Counted from the first letter of the stretch, positions 1 to 8,509 are shown. The stretch is DNA of 64,000 bases from Kocuria marina (GCF_000786655.1 NZ_JROM01000016.1:1-64000), one strand, 5' to 3'. Translations and numbers: made by a program. Notes: generated by a model not told the origin, from the sequence alone.

Positions 1-839
1 TGGACGCCCTCGGTGTCGACGAGCACGTGTGGCGCCACGTGGGTCCACCCGGCACCGGGCTGGTCACCGGGATCGTGGACCACTCCCGCGGCGAGGACGG
101 CCGGCCCCGGGCGCGACTGCTGGACCTGGTCAAGGGGCGCACGGGGGCGGCCTACGGCGACTGGCTCACCGAGCAGGGGCCGGCGTTCACGAGCGGGATC
201 CGCACGGCGACGCTGGATCCGTTCCACGGCTACGCCAACGCCATCCGCGACGAACTCCCTGAGGCGATCACCGTCCTGGACGCCTTCCACGTGGTGAAAC
301 TCGGCGGGCAGGTCGTGGACGAGGTGCGTCGTCGGGTGCAGCAGGACACTCTGGGCCACCGGGGCCGGGCCGGGGACCCGCTCTACGGGATCCGCCGCAC
401 CCTGCAGATCGGCGCCGAGCACCTGACCGAGAGGCAGGTCACCCGGCTCAACGCGAAGCTCGAGGCCGGGGACCCGCATCACGAGGTCACCCTGGCCTGG
501 CATTGCTACCAGAAGCTGCGCGCGGTCTACCACGCCCGCCCCGAGACCGGCCGCCGGCTGGTCGCCGAGATCCTCGGTGCCTTCCCGTCCTGCCCGATCC
601 CGGAGATCGCCCGGCTCGGACGGACCTTACGCCGGTGGAAGGCCGCGATCCTGGCCTACTTCGACACCGCCGGGGCCTCGAACGGGCCCACCGAGGCCGT
701 GAACGGGGTGATCGAGACGATGCGCCGGGTCGCCCGCGGCTTCCGCAACTTCGACAACTACCGCCTACGCGCCCTGCTCGCCGCCGGCGGACACCGGCCG
801 TGGCGCAAGACCCCTACCCATGCTCATCTGTGAAGGGCC
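1..839 (+). mobile_element. Right part of an ISL3-family insertion sequence, cut by the window edge
   Basis: The reading frame is open from the third base of the window and runs to the stop codon at 831-833, so the left end of the element lies outside. The sequence just after the stop (tgtgaagggcc, 829-839) is the likely right terminal inverted repeat, because a different transposase sequence starts immediately afterwards. The left end and the target duplication cannot be seen, so the boundary at 839 is an estimate. Confidence 0.6.
3..833 (+). CDS. ISL3-family transposase, C-terminal part (5' truncated by window)
   Basis: DDE transposase of an ISL3-type insertion sequence, which would cut and paste the element. 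About 276 residues are visible. The family motifs are present in order: LGVDEH with the first catalytic aspartate, then LDPFHGYANAI and VLDAFHVVKL with the second, and near the C-terminus SNGPTEAVNGVIE with the glutamate followed by GFRNFDNYRLRALL. The N-terminal zinc-binding region is off the left edge, so whether the complete gene is intact is unknown. The protein ends normally about 20 residues after the last family motif. The GTG at 27 is an internal valine, not the start. Confidence 0.85.
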   Translation, partial: DALGVDEHVWRHVGPPGTGLVTGIVDHSRGEDGRPRARLLDLVKGRTGAAYGDWLTEQGPAFTSGIRTATLDPFHGYANAIRDELPEAITVLDAFHVVKLGGQVVDEVRRRVQQDTLGHRGRAGDPLYGIRRTLQIGAEHLTERQVTRLNAKLEAGDPHHEVTLAWHCYQKLRAVYHARPETGRRLVAEILGAFPSCPIPEIARLGRTLRRWKAAILAYFDTAGASNGPTEAVNGVIETMRRVARGFRNFDNYRLRALLAAGGHRPWRKTPTHAHL

Positions 840-1061
840 CTCAAACGGGCGCTGTTCCTCTCGGCCTTCGCCTCCTTGCACCACGCCCCGTCGCGGGCCT
901 ACTACGACCGGAAACGCGCCCAGGGCAAACACCACAACCAGGCGATCATCGCCCTGGCCCGCCGGCGGACCGACGTCCTGTTCGCGATGCTACGTGACGG
1001 CACCCTCTACCAAGACCTCACCGACCCTCAGACCGCGTCATCAGTGGCCCTGGCTGCTTGA
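834..1061 (+). pseudogene. IS110-family transposase, C-terminal fragment
   Basis: In the same frame as, and directly after, the ISL3 stop codon, about 75 codons encode LKRALFLSAFASLHHAPSRA and YYDRKRAQGKHHNQA, the conserved C-terminal (Transposase_20) segment of IS110-type recombinases. There is no start codon of its own and no N-terminal DEDD domain, so this is a remnant. Its abrupt beginning at the presumed ISL3 end suggests that the ISL3 element inserted into an IS110 gene; the upstream half would then lie left of the window. Confidence 0.75.
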
Positions 1062-1096
1062 CGAAAACCATAGAGGCACCCCCCCGCACCCCGTGC

Positions 1097-1134
1097 CGTG
1101 ACCGGCGTCAGTCCCACGATGGGCGCCGGTCACG
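1097..1134. terminator. Perfect 11-bp stem-loop after the IS remnants
   Basis: CGTGACCGGCG at 1097-1107 pairs exactly with CGCCGGTCACG at 1124-1134 across a 16-nt loop. There is no T-tract, so it may be a factor-assisted terminator, an end of the old IS110 element, or a protein site. It separates the IS remnants from the glycosyltransferase gene. Confidence 0.4.
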
Positions 1135-1177
1135 TGGTGGACCCGTGCGGACGAGGACGCGACAGCAGCGATTCCCC

Positions 1178-1183
1178 TACACT
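1178..1183 (+). promoter_or_regulatory. Candidate -10 element for the glycosyltransferase gene
   Basis: TACACT fits the actinobacterial -10 pattern TAnnnT and lies 44 bases before the ATG at 1228. No convincing -35 is seen 17 bases upstream. Confidence 0.35.
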
Positions 1184-1227
1184 GAACCTGCATCTGCCCC
1201 TCCCCCCCAGATACCACAGGACTTCCC

Positions 1228-2277
1228 ATGAGCATCGCCCCGTCCCCCTCGGTGGTAGCCATCGTTCCCTGCCACAACGAGGAAGCGGCCATCGGCAAGG
1301 TCGTCTCCGACCTGCACCGCCACGTCCCCGCAGCCGAGGTCTACGTGTACGACAACTGCTCCACGGACCGCACCGCCGAGGTCGCCCGTCAGGCGGGCGC
1401 GCACGTCCGGGTGGAGAACGAGAAGGGCAAGGGCAACGTGGTGCGCCGGGCATTCGCCGACCTCGACGCCGACGTCTACCTGCTGATCGACGGTGACGAC
1501 ACCTACGACACCGCCGACGCGCCCATGATGGTCGAGACCCTCCTGTCCGGCCCGTACGACCACGTGCTCGGGGTGCGCCGACAGGTCACGTCCTCCGCGT
1601 ACCGGACCGGTCACGAATCGGGGAACCGACTCTTCAACGGCATCGTGAGCTTCGCGTTCCGCCGAGAAGTCACGGACATGCTCAGCGGCTACCGCGTCTT
1701 TTCGAGGCGCTTCGTCAAATCCTTCCCCGCGCTGTCCCGAGAGTTCGAGATTGAGACGGAACTGACCATCCACGCCGTCAACGCCCGAGTTCCGCAGGTG
1801 GAGGTGCCGGTGGGATTCCGGGACCGAGCGGAGGGCACGGAGAGCAAGCTCCGGACCTACCACGACGGGTTCCGCATCCTGCGCATCCTCTCCCAGCTGC
1901 TCTTCCTGGAGCGGCCGCTGCTGGTCAACGGGCTGCTGTCGCTGCTGCTCGGGGCCACGGCACTGATCCTGGGACTTCCCGTGGTGTGGAACTTCGTTCA
2001 GACCGGTCTGGTGCCACGGCTGCCCACCGCTCTGCTGGCGGCGGCGCTGATGATTCTCGCCGGGGTGTTCCTGGTGCTGGGGGTGGTGCTCAACGGGCTG
2101 GTGATGTCCCGCAGGGAGACCTCCCGGCTGTTCTACCTGCGACTGAACCCGCCGCCCTTCCGGTCGGCCCCGTCCGGCACGAGCGCCGAGGGGCCCGGGG
2201 GCGCCGTCGGCGGGACGGACACCGCTCCCGCAGAGGACGGCTCCCACAACCGGACCACCGCAGGGAAGGCCCGGTGA
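1228..2277 (+). CDS. GT2-family glycosyltransferase with two C-terminal membrane helices (GtrB/DPM1-like)
   Basis: Probably transfers a sugar from a nucleotide donor to a polyprenyl phosphate on the inner face of the membrane. The GT-A fold is clear: VVAIVPCHNEE at the N-terminus, YDNCSTDRTAE around residue 41, and the metal-binding LLIDGDDTYD with the DxD at about 88-91. Two hydrophobic segments follow at roughly 231-254 and 266-293, the layout of GtrB-type polyprenyl-phosphate glycosyltransferases; a disordered Pro/Ser/Gly tail ends the 349-residue protein. The ATG at 1228 has an AGGA eight bases upstream. The stop overlaps the start of the next gene by one base, so the two are co-translated. 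The sugar and acceptor cannot be told from sequence. Confidence 0.85.
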   Translation: MSIAPSPSVVAIVPCHNEEAAIGKVVSDLHRHVPAAEVYVYDNCSTDRTAEVARQAGAHVRVENEKGKGNVVRRAFADLDADVYLLIDGDDTYDTADAPMMVETLLSGPYDHVLGVRRQVTSSAYRTGHESGNRLFNGIVSFAFRREVTDMLSGYRVFSRRFVKSFPALSREFEIETELTIHAVNARVPQVEVPVGFRDRAEGTESKLRTYHDGFRILRILSQLLFLERPLLVNGLLSLLLGATALILGLPVVWNFVQTGLVPRLPTALLAAALMILAGVFLVLGVVLNGLVMSRRETSRLFYLRLNPPPFRSAPSGTSAEGPGGAVGGTDTAPAEDGSHNRTTAGKAR

Positions 2278-3635
2278 TGGCCTCCACCGCCGCGGTGAAG
2301 CGTCCTGGGAAAGGGCCCGTGCGGCTGACCCTGCGCGCCCTGGGTGTGCTGGTGTGCCTGCAGTTCGTGTTCATGGGCCTGCTCGTGGTGGGGCAGGCAG
2401 TGCCGGACAAACCGATCGTGGACAACCTGCTCACGGCCATCAAGGAGGGCACCTACGGGCCCAGCGCGATCCCCGATCGGATGGGGACACAGTCGGACAC
2501 GTTCACGGAGTGCGTGGTCGTGGGCACCGGTCTCGGGGCCGATCCCGAGGAGACGGCGCGCAGCCGGGCCGCGCGCATGCCCCGGATCGGCAACTGCGAC
2601 GGCGGGGCCGAGGACGTGAAGGCCGTGGGTGCCGGCAAGGTCTTCGCGGACATGGACTACTACAAGTACTGGGCCGGTTACACGGTCTTCACCCGCCCGG
2701 TGCTTGCCGTAGCGGGAATGGACGGACTGCGGATAGCCTCTGGCACCCTCATGGTCGCGGCTCTCTTCGGTGCGTTCCTGGCGGTGCGGGCACGGACCAC
2801 CACCGCGGTGGCCGTGGGCCTGCTCCTGCCGCTCGTGGCGGGGACGAACATGCTGTCCACACCGTCCACCTCCTTCAGCCAGTCCATCTCGATCGCCTTC
2901 ATCCTCATCTCGGTCGCCCTCACAGCGGCAGGTGCCGGACGCAGTGCATACCTGGGGCTGCTGGGGGCCGTGGTGGGTGCAGGCATGTTCTGCTACGTGG
3001 ACCTGCTCACCACCCCCGCGATCCCGTGGGCGCTGTCCGCGTTCACCCTGGCCGCCGCGGTCTGGTTCCGCGAACGGCGGCTGGGAACCGCGGCGCTGTG
3101 GGGTGTCCTGGGGGCCGTGGCATGGGGAGGGGCTTTCGCCTTCACCTGGGTGTCCCGATGGGTTTTCGGTGCGGCGTTCCTGGGCCTCGACAGGACCGTC
3201 GCCATGGTCAAGCAGAACGTGGGATTCCGCACGGGTGGTACCTGGCGTGGCGTCTCCGACGCCTTCGGCGCGGGCGTCACCAAGAACGTGGCGTTCTGGT
3301 GGACCCACATTCCCACCGCGCACCTGGTGCTCTGGGCCTGCCTCGTCACCGTGCTCGTGGCCCTGGTGATTGCGGCCCTGCGCGGCGGGGTGCGCCAGTG
3401 GGGCGTGGCCTTCGTGCTGAGCCTGCCCGCCATGGTGGTGCCGTTCTGGTACACCGTGGTGAGCAACCACTCCCAGATCCACGCGTTCTTCGTCAATCGC
3501 GGGGTCCCCACGGCACTGGCCGTGGTCACCGCGGCGTGCCTGCTCGCCGCGGCCCGCCCCCGCACCCGGCCCGATCAGGATCCCGCGGTCGCCGGGGAAG
3601 TCCCGCCGCAGGTGGGCGGTAGGGTAGCCCGGTGA
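2277..3635 (+). CDS. Polytopic membrane protein, possible GT-C-type glycosyltransferase
   Basis: I do not recognise a named family. The 452-residue protein has one N-terminal membrane helix (about 19-41), then an extracytoplasmic region of about 90-100 residues containing DRMGTQSDTFTEC and MDYYKYWAGYTVFTRPVL, then about eight to ten further helices. An acidic/aromatic first loop followed by many helices is the layout of GT-C enzymes that use polyprenyl-linked sugars, and the gene overlaps a GtrB-like glycosyltransferase by one base. A role as the membrane partner that uses the sugar made by the upstream enzyme is inference from this context. The start at 2277 is fixed by the ATGA-type overlap. 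It ends 37 bases before parA. Confidence 0.7.
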   Translation: MASTAAVKRPGKGPVRLTLRALGVLVCLQFVFMGLLVVGQAVPDKPIVDNLLTAIKEGTYGPSAIPDRMGTQSDTFTECVVVGTGLGADPEETARSRAARMPRIGNCDGGAEDVKAVGAGKVFADMDYYKYWAGYTVFTRPVLAVAGMDGLRIASGTLMVAALFGAFLAVRARTTTAVAVGLLLPLVAGTNMLSTPSTSFSQSISIAFILISVALTAAGAGRSAYLGLLGAVVGAGMFCYVDLLTTPAIPWALSAFTLAAAVWFRERRLGTAALWGVLGAVAWGGAFAFTWVSRWVFGAAFLGLDRTVAMVKQNVGFRTGGTWRGVSDAFGAGVTKNVAFWWTHIPTAHLVLWACLVTVLVALVIAALRGGVRQWGVAFVLSLPAMVVPFWYTVVSNHSQIHAFFVNRGVPTALAVVTAACLLAAARPRTRPDQDPAVAGEVPPQVGGRVAR

Positions 3636-3672
3636 GACCAGGACTCCGGAACCGGAAGGAAGGCTGTCGCCC

Positions 3673-4560
3673 GTGAGCAACACCAGTGATGAGACGCCCC
3701 AGCAGAACCCGGCGTCGGACGCCGTAGGCCCCACCGGCCGCCCCGTGCGGACCTTCCCGGACCCGCCCGAACTCACGGAGCACGGCCCCGCCCGGATCAT
3801 CGCGATGGTCAATCAGAAGGGCGGCGTGGGCAAGACCACGTCCACGATCAACCTGGGGGCCGCGCTCGCCGAGCTGGGGCGCAAGGTGCTGCTGGTGGAC
3901 TTCGACCCGCAGGGCGCGCTGTCCGCGGGCTTCGGCTCCAACCCCCACGAGCTGGACCTGACCATCTACAACGTCATGATGGACCGCTCGGTGGACGTGT
4001 GGGACGTGGTGCAGCAGACCCACGTGGAGAACGTGGACCTGTTGCCCGCCAACATCGACCTCTCCGCCGCGGAGGTCCAGCTCGTGACCGAGGTGGCCCG
4101 CGAACAGGTGCTCGCCTCCGCGCTGCGCAAGGTCGAGGACTACTACGACGTGATCCTCATCGATTGCCAGCCGTCCCTGGGGTTGCTCACGGTCAACGCG
4201 CTCACGGCGTCGCACGGCGTGATCATCCCGCTCATCTGTGAGTTCTTCGCGCTGCGCGCGGTCGCGTTGCTCGTGGACTCGATCTCCAAGGTCCAGGACA
4301 GGATCAATCCCAAGCTGCAGATCGACGGCGTGCTGGCCACGATGTTCGACTCCCGCACCCTGCACTCGCGCGAGGTGATCGCCCGCATCGTGGACGCGTT
4401 CGGGGACAAGGTCTTCGACACCGTCATCAAGCGCACCGTGAAGTTCCCGGACGCCACCGTGGCCGCCGAGCCGATCCTCAACTTCGCGACCAACCACCCC
4501 GGGGCGGAGTCCTACCGCCAGCTCGCGCGCGAGTTGATCTCGCGCGGCGGGGCGCCGTGA
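3673..4560 (+). CDS. parA: ParA/Soj-family ATPase of the scpAB locus
   Basis: Deviant Walker-A ATPase, probably acting with the condensin partners encoded just downstream in chromosome organisation. The protein has 295 residues with about 40 disordered N-terminal residues, then the KGGVGKTT P-loop (about 49-56), VLLVDFDPQGALSAGFG (Walker A') and VILIDCQPSLGLLTVNAL (Walker B). The length and the parA-scpA-scpB-rluB order are standard in actinobacteria (compare Rv1708-Rv1711). It starts at GTG 3673 after a GGAAGGAAGG stretch placed rather far upstream. It is not the origin-proximal ParA of the parABS system, which lies near gidB/rnpA; no parB is present here. Confidence 0.9.
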   Translation: MSNTSDETPQQNPASDAVGPTGRPVRTFPDPPELTEHGPARIIAMVNQKGGVGKTTSTINLGAALAELGRKVLLVDFDPQGALSAGFGSNPHELDLTIYNVMMDRSVDVWDVVQQTHVENVDLLPANIDLSAAEVQLVTEVAREQVLASALRKVEDYYDVILIDCQPSLGLLTVNALTASHGVIIPLICEFFALRAVALLVDSISKVQDRINPKLQIDGVLATMFDSRTLHSREVIARIVDAFGDKVFDTVIKRTVKFPDATVAAEPILNFATNHPGAESYRQLARELISRGGAP

Positions 4561-4573
4561 TCCCCACGCGCTC

Positions 4574-5488
4574 GTGAGCACCGCCGAGCTCGAGGGGAAC
4601 GGACCGTCGGGGTCCTCCGGCGAACAGCCAGAGGCGCGGACCGGCGCGGCCACGGGCTTCACCGTGTCGCTGGAGAACTTCCAGGGCCCGTTCGACGTCC
4701 TGTTGTCCCTGATCGCCAAGCACGAGATGGACATCACCCAGGTGTCCTTGTCCGCGGTCACGGACGAGTTCATCCAGTACGTGCGCGAACTGCAGGAGAT
4801 CGCCTCGCCCAAGGCTCTCGACGAGGCGAGCGAGTTCCTCGTGGTCGCGGCCACGCTGCTCGACCTCAAGGCCGCGCGCTTGTTGCCGCGCGGCGAGGTC
4901 GAGGACGAGTACGACGTCGAACTGCTCGAAGCGCGCGACCTGCTGTTCGCGCGCTTGCTGCAGTACAAGGCGTTCAAGGAGGTCGCGGGGCAGCTCAACG
5001 CGCGCTTCGCCGCGGAGTCGGTGCGGATCCCGCGCCACGTGGACCTGGACCCCGCGGTGGTCACGGCCCTGCCGCCGCTCACGTGGACGCTCACCCCCGA
5101 TCAACTCGCGCACCTGGCCGTCGTCGCGCTGGATCCCGAGCGGCACGTTCCCGAAGAGGTCGACGTCGCTCACCTCCACGGCGCGCGGGTGCGGGTCGCG
5201 GACGAGGCCGAGACGCTCGCCGAGGCGCTGCGGGACGGCGAGGAGCACACGTTCCGGTCCTTGATCGCGGATGCCACCTCGACGATCGTGATCGTGGTGC
5301 GGTTCCTGGCCCTGCTCGAGATGTACCGGGACCGGGTGGTGCGGATGCGCCAGGACGAGGTGCTCGGGCCCCTGCTCGTGCGCTGGGACGGATCCGAGGA
5401 CTGGGCCGCCCAGTCCCTGAGCAGCGAGTACACCGGTGCCGAGGCGGAACCGGCGGCGAGCGCCGAGGAGCAAAACCTGGGAGAATGA
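4574..5488 (+). CDS. scpA: Segregation and condensation protein A (kleisin)
   Basis: Kleisin subunit that bridges the SMC heads and recruits ScpB in the bacterial condensin. The family signature begins at about residue 36 with FQGPFDVLLSLIAKHEMDI, followed by EFLVVAATLLDLKAARLLP. The C-terminal winged helix that contacts the SMC cap ends in TIVIVVRFLALLEMYRDRVV. The 304 residues include a non-conserved N-terminal extension of about 30 and a short acidic tail. The GTG start at 4574 lies only 13 bases after the parA stop and has no clear ribosome-binding site, so translation coupled to parA is likely. Confidence 0.93.
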   Translation: MSTAELEGNGPSGSSGEQPEARTGAATGFTVSLENFQGPFDVLLSLIAKHEMDITQVSLSAVTDEFIQYVRELQEIASPKALDEASEFLVVAATLLDLKAARLLPRGEVEDEYDVELLEARDLLFARLLQYKAFKEVAGQLNARFAAESVRIPRHVDLDPAVVTALPPLTWTLTPDQLAHLAVVALDPERHVPEEVDVAHLHGARVRVADEAETLAEALRDGEEHTFRSLIADATSTIVIVVRFLALLEMYRDRVVRMRQDEVLGPLLVRWDGSEDWAAQSLSSEYTGAEAEPAASAEEQNLGE

Positions 5489-5536
5489 ATCCCGCACAGG
5501 ATCGGTGTGAACCGTACCGAAGGAGATGATGAGCGC

Positions 5537-6313
5537 GTGGCGGAACCCAGCCCCGCACGACCCCCCGTTGTCGACACCGTCGACACCCCAGACACTCACG
5601 CCACGGACGTGGCCGGCTCCGCTGCGGACGCCGCCGGGCACCACGACCCCGGTGAGACCGGACAGCCCGCCGGGGTCGACGACGCGCAGCTGTATTCGGC
5701 CCTGGAGGCCGTGCTCATGGTGGCCGCGGCCCCCGTGCAGCTCGAGGAGTTCGCGCGCGTCACGGGCGAACCCGTGCACCGGGTGCGCAGCGCCCTGGAA
5801 CACCTCAAAGCCGACTACGACGGCGTGATCGGAAACACCCCGGCGCACTCACCACGGGACGGCACTGCCGGATATGATGGACGGTCGGCCTCCCGCGACG
5901 AGGCGGTGCCCGCCGCCCGCGTGCGAGGTTTCGAACTGCGCGAGGTGGCCGGCGGGTGGCGGATCTACTCCCGCAGCGAGCACTCGCAGCTCGTCACGGA
6001 CTTCGTGGTGGAGGGCAGCAGCTCGCGGTTGTCGCAGGCCGCCCTGGAGACCCTGGCCGTGGTGGCCTACCTGCAACCGGTCTCCCGTTCCCGCGTCTCG
6101 GCGATCCGCGGCGTGAACGTGGACGGCGTGGTACGCACCCTGGTGCAGCGCGGGCTGCTCACGGCCCACGAGCGCGAGGAGGCCACGGGCTCCGTCCTGT
6201 ACTCCACCACCCCGCTCTTCCTGGAAAAACTCGGTCTCGGCTCGCTGGACGAGCTCCCGGACATCGCACCCCTGCTGCCGGGAACCGACCAACTTGACGA
6301 CATAGAGGACTGA
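5537..6313 (+). CDS. scpB: Segregation and condensation protein B
   Basis: Dimeric winged-helix partner of ScpA in the SMC complex. The first winged helix starts at DAQLYSALEAVLMVAAAPV and the second carries the hallmark LSQAALETLAVVAYLQPVSR followed by RGVNVDGVVRTLVQRGLL. Between them, after KADYD, is an unconserved insertion of about 30 residues rich in Gly, Ser and charged residues. I prefer GTG 5537, preceded by AGGAG at 11 bases; GTG 5507 in the same frame would add ten residues but has only a weak ribosome-binding site. The stop is eight bases before the pseudouridine synthase gene. Confidence 0.92.
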   Translation: MAEPSPARPPVVDTVDTPDTHATDVAGSAADAAGHHDPGETGQPAGVDDAQLYSALEAVLMVAAAPVQLEEFARVTGEPVHRVRSALEHLKADYDGVIGNTPAHSPRDGTAGYDGRSASRDEAVPAARVRGFELREVAGGWRIYSRSEHSQLVTDFVVEGSSSRLSQAALETLAVVAYLQPVSRSRVSAIRGVNVDGVVRTLVQRGLLTAHEREEATGSVLYSTTPLFLEKLGLGSLDELPDIAPLLPGTDQLDDIED

Positions 6314-6320
6314 TCGACGC

Positions 6321-7403
6321 ATGGCACAATCACGCAACAACCCATCCCGCGGCGGGGGAGCCCGCGGCCCCCAGGGTCGCGGCAAGGGCTCCAAATCCGG
6401 GCCCAAGGCCGGCTTCCGCTCGGGTCCCGGTAAGGCCTCCGGATCCCGCTCGGGCGACGCAGCCGGGCGCGGCTACTCCAAGGGCCCGGGTGTCGGGCGC
6501 GGCAAGGCGGCGGGCAAGCCCAAGGCCGCGGCGTCCCGCAAGGGACCCCAGAAGCCTCGCGCCTTCGCGGGCGTGGACAAGTACGAGCGCCGCGCGGCGG
6601 CAATCAAGGAGCACGGCCCGCACCGGCGTCGTCGTCCCAAGAACCCGCCCGTGGACCGGCTGGAGGTGCACGACGAGAACGGCGTGCGGCTGCAGAAGCT
6701 CATGGCCCAGGCGGGCGTGGCGAGCCGGCGCGTGTGCGAGGAGATGATCCAGGACGGTCGCGTGTCCGTGGACGGTGAGATCGTCACCGAGCTGGGCGTG
6801 CGCGTGGATCCTGTGCTGCAGGCCGTGCACGTGGACGGGATGCGCATCCAGACCGACGAGAAGCTCGTCTACTACGCGTTCAACAAGCCCGCCGGTGTGG
6901 TCTCCACCATGGAGGACCCGGACGGCCGGCGCTGCGTGAGCGACTTCCTGGACCCGCGCAAGCACGAACGCGTGTTCCACGTGGGCCGCCTGGACGTGGA
7001 GACCGAGGGTCTGTTGCTGCTCACCAACGACGGCGAGCTCACCAACCGCCTGACCCACCCCTCCTACGAGGTCCCCAAGACGTACCTGGTCCAGGTGCAC
7101 GGGCCCGTGGAGAAGGGCGTGGGCAATCAGATGAAGCAGGGCATCCGGCTCGAGGACGGCGATGCGAAGGTGGACGACTTCCGCCTCGTGGACTCCACCC
7201 CCGGGCACGTGCTCATCGAGGTGGTGCTGCACTCCGGGCGCAACCGGATCGTGCGCCGCATGTTCGACGCCGTGAACCACCCCGTGGAGAAGCTCGCGCG
7301 CACCCACGTGGGCCCCATTGCGATCGGGGACCAGCGCCAGGGCACCGTGCGCAAGCTCTCGCACACCGAGGTGGGCAACCTCCTCGCGTCCGTGGGGATG
7401 TGA
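6321..7403 (+). CDS. rluB: Ribosomal pseudouridine synthase of the RsuA/RluB family with a basic N-terminal extension
   Basis: Converts a uridine in ribosomal RNA to pseudouridine; the exact site cannot be assigned from sequence. An S4 RNA-binding domain (RLQKLMAQAGVASRRVCEE, about 123-168) is followed by the catalytic domain with GRLDVETEGLLLLTNDGEL, whose Asp225 is the catalytic residue, and by HSGRNRIVRRMFDAVNHPV. The first 105 or so residues are a low-complexity Gly/Arg/Lys/Ser tail absent from the E. coli enzymes but common in actinobacteria, probably an extra RNA contact. It has 360 residues in total. The stop overlaps tyrA by four bases. Choosing RluB over RsuA rests on family resemblance only. 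Confidence 0.9.
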   Translation: MAQSRNNPSRGGGARGPQGRGKGSKSGPKAGFRSGPGKASGSRSGDAAGRGYSKGPGVGRGKAAGKPKAAASRKGPQKPRAFAGVDKYERRAAAIKEHGPHRRRRPKNPPVDRLEVHDENGVRLQKLMAQAGVASRRVCEEMIQDGRVSVDGEIVTELGVRVDPVLQAVHVDGMRIQTDEKLVYYAFNKPAGVVSTMEDPDGRRCVSDFLDPRKHERVFHVGRLDVETEGLLLLTNDGELTNRLTHPSYEVPKTYLVQVHGPVEKGVGNQMKQGIRLEDGDAKVDDFRLVDSTPGHVLIEVVLHSGRNRIVRRMFDAVNHPVEKLARTHVGPIAIGDQRQGTVRKLSHTEVGNLLASVGM

Positions 7404-8509
7404 TCGTGGTTCCCGTGACAGCATCCACGACCGGACCGGTGCTGGTCATCGGTTCCGGTCTGCTCGGGGCGAGCATCGGCCTGGGCCTGCGGCACCTGGG
7501 TGTGAGCGTGTACCTGCGGGACTCCTCGCCCACCACGGAGGCCGTGGCCCAGGACATCGGCGCGGGGCGCAGCGTGCGCGCCGCGGGCGGGGACGTGCCC
7601 GAGCCCGTGCTCGTGGTGGTCGCCGCCCCGCCGGACGTCGTGGCCGATCTCGTGGTACAGGCACTGACCGATCACCCGGGTGCCACGGTGCTGGACATCG
7701 CCTCCGTCAAGGCCCCCATCCTGGCCGCCGTCACGGCGTCCGGTGCGGACCTCACCCGGTACGTGGGGACCCACCCCATGACCGGGCGGGAGAAGTCCGG
7801 GCCCGTGGCCGCGCGCGGGGAGTTGTTCACATCCATGCCGTGGGTGATCTGCCCCGGTCCTGAGACCGGTGTGGGCGCCATCACGGCGGCGAAGAACCTC
7901 GCGGTAGACCTCGGCGCCACGATCACGGTGTTGGACCCCACCGAACACGACGATACCGTCGCGCTGATCTCCCACGTACCGCAGGTGATGTCCTCCCTGC
8001 TGGCCTCCCGGTTGCAGGACACCCCGCTGCACCACCTGTCCCTCGCGGGTCAGGGGTTGCGGGACACCACCCGGATCGCGGGCTCGGACCCCGGTCTGTG
8101 GGTGCAGATCCTCTCCGCGAACGCCCGGCCCGTGGTGCGCTCGCTGTACGAGGTGCGCAAGGACATCGAACGGCTCATCGCCACGCTGGAGGACCCGGCG
8201 GCGGACGGTGCGCGATTGGACATCGCCCAACTCATGGCCGAGGGCAATGCGGGCCAGGCGCGGATCCCCGGCAAGCACGGCGGGGCACCGCGGGCCTTCG
8301 CGACCTTCACCGTGGCCGTGGACGACACCCCCGGGACCATTGCCAAGTTGCTCACGGAGATCGGGGAGATCGGGGTCAATCTGGAGGACCTGCGCCTGGA
8401 ACACTCACCCGGGCAACCGGTGGGCCTGGTCGTGGCCTCGGTGGATCCCAACCGCCGGGACGGCCTCGTGGACGAGCTGCAGGAACGCGGCTGGAAGGTG
8501 GTGCAGTGA
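7400..8509 (+). CDS. tyrA: Prephenate dehydrogenase with C-terminal ACT domain
   Basis: NAD(P)-dependent oxidative decarboxylation of prephenate to 4-hydroxyphenylpyruvate in tyrosine synthesis. The Rossmann motif is VIGSGLLGASIGLGLRHLG (about 16-34). The catalytic region contains DIASVKAPI, GTHPMTGREKSG with the conserved His, and HVPQVMSSLLASRL. A C-terminal ACT domain, AFATFTVAVDDTPGTIAKLL onward, probably binds tyrosine for feedback control. It has 369 residues. GTG at 7400 overlaps the previous stop by four bases; GTG codons at 7406 and 7415 are alternatives. Insertion of tyrA between rluB and cmk is usual in Micrococcales but not in mycobacteria. Confidence 0.9.
   Translation: MIVVPVTASTTGPVLVIGSGLLGASIGLGLRHLGVSVYLRDSSPTTEAVAQDIGAGRSVRAAGGDVPEPVLVVVAAPPDVVADLVVQALTDHPGATVLDIASVKAPILAAVTASGADLTRYVGTHPMTGREKSGPVAARGELFTSMPWVICPGPETGVGAITAAKNLAVDLGATITVLDPTEHDDTVALISHVPQVMSSLLASRLQDTPLHHLSLAGQGLRDTTRIAGSDPGLWVQILSANARPVVRSLYEVRKDIERLIATLEDPAADGARLDIAQLMAEGNAGQARIPGKHGGAPRAFATFTVAVDDTPGTIAKLLTEIGEIGVNLEDLRLEHSPGQPVGLVVASVDPNRRDGLVDELQERGWKVVQ

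Noticed and set aside
1177-2247. Long minus-strand open frame antisense to the glycosyltransferase gene
   Set aside because: Antisense frames are common at this G/C content. The plus-strand protein has clear GT2 motifs and the minus one has none.
4574-6313. ParB/parS partition system with the parA at 3673
   Set aside because: The downstream genes are scpA and scpB, and no parB gene is present in the block.
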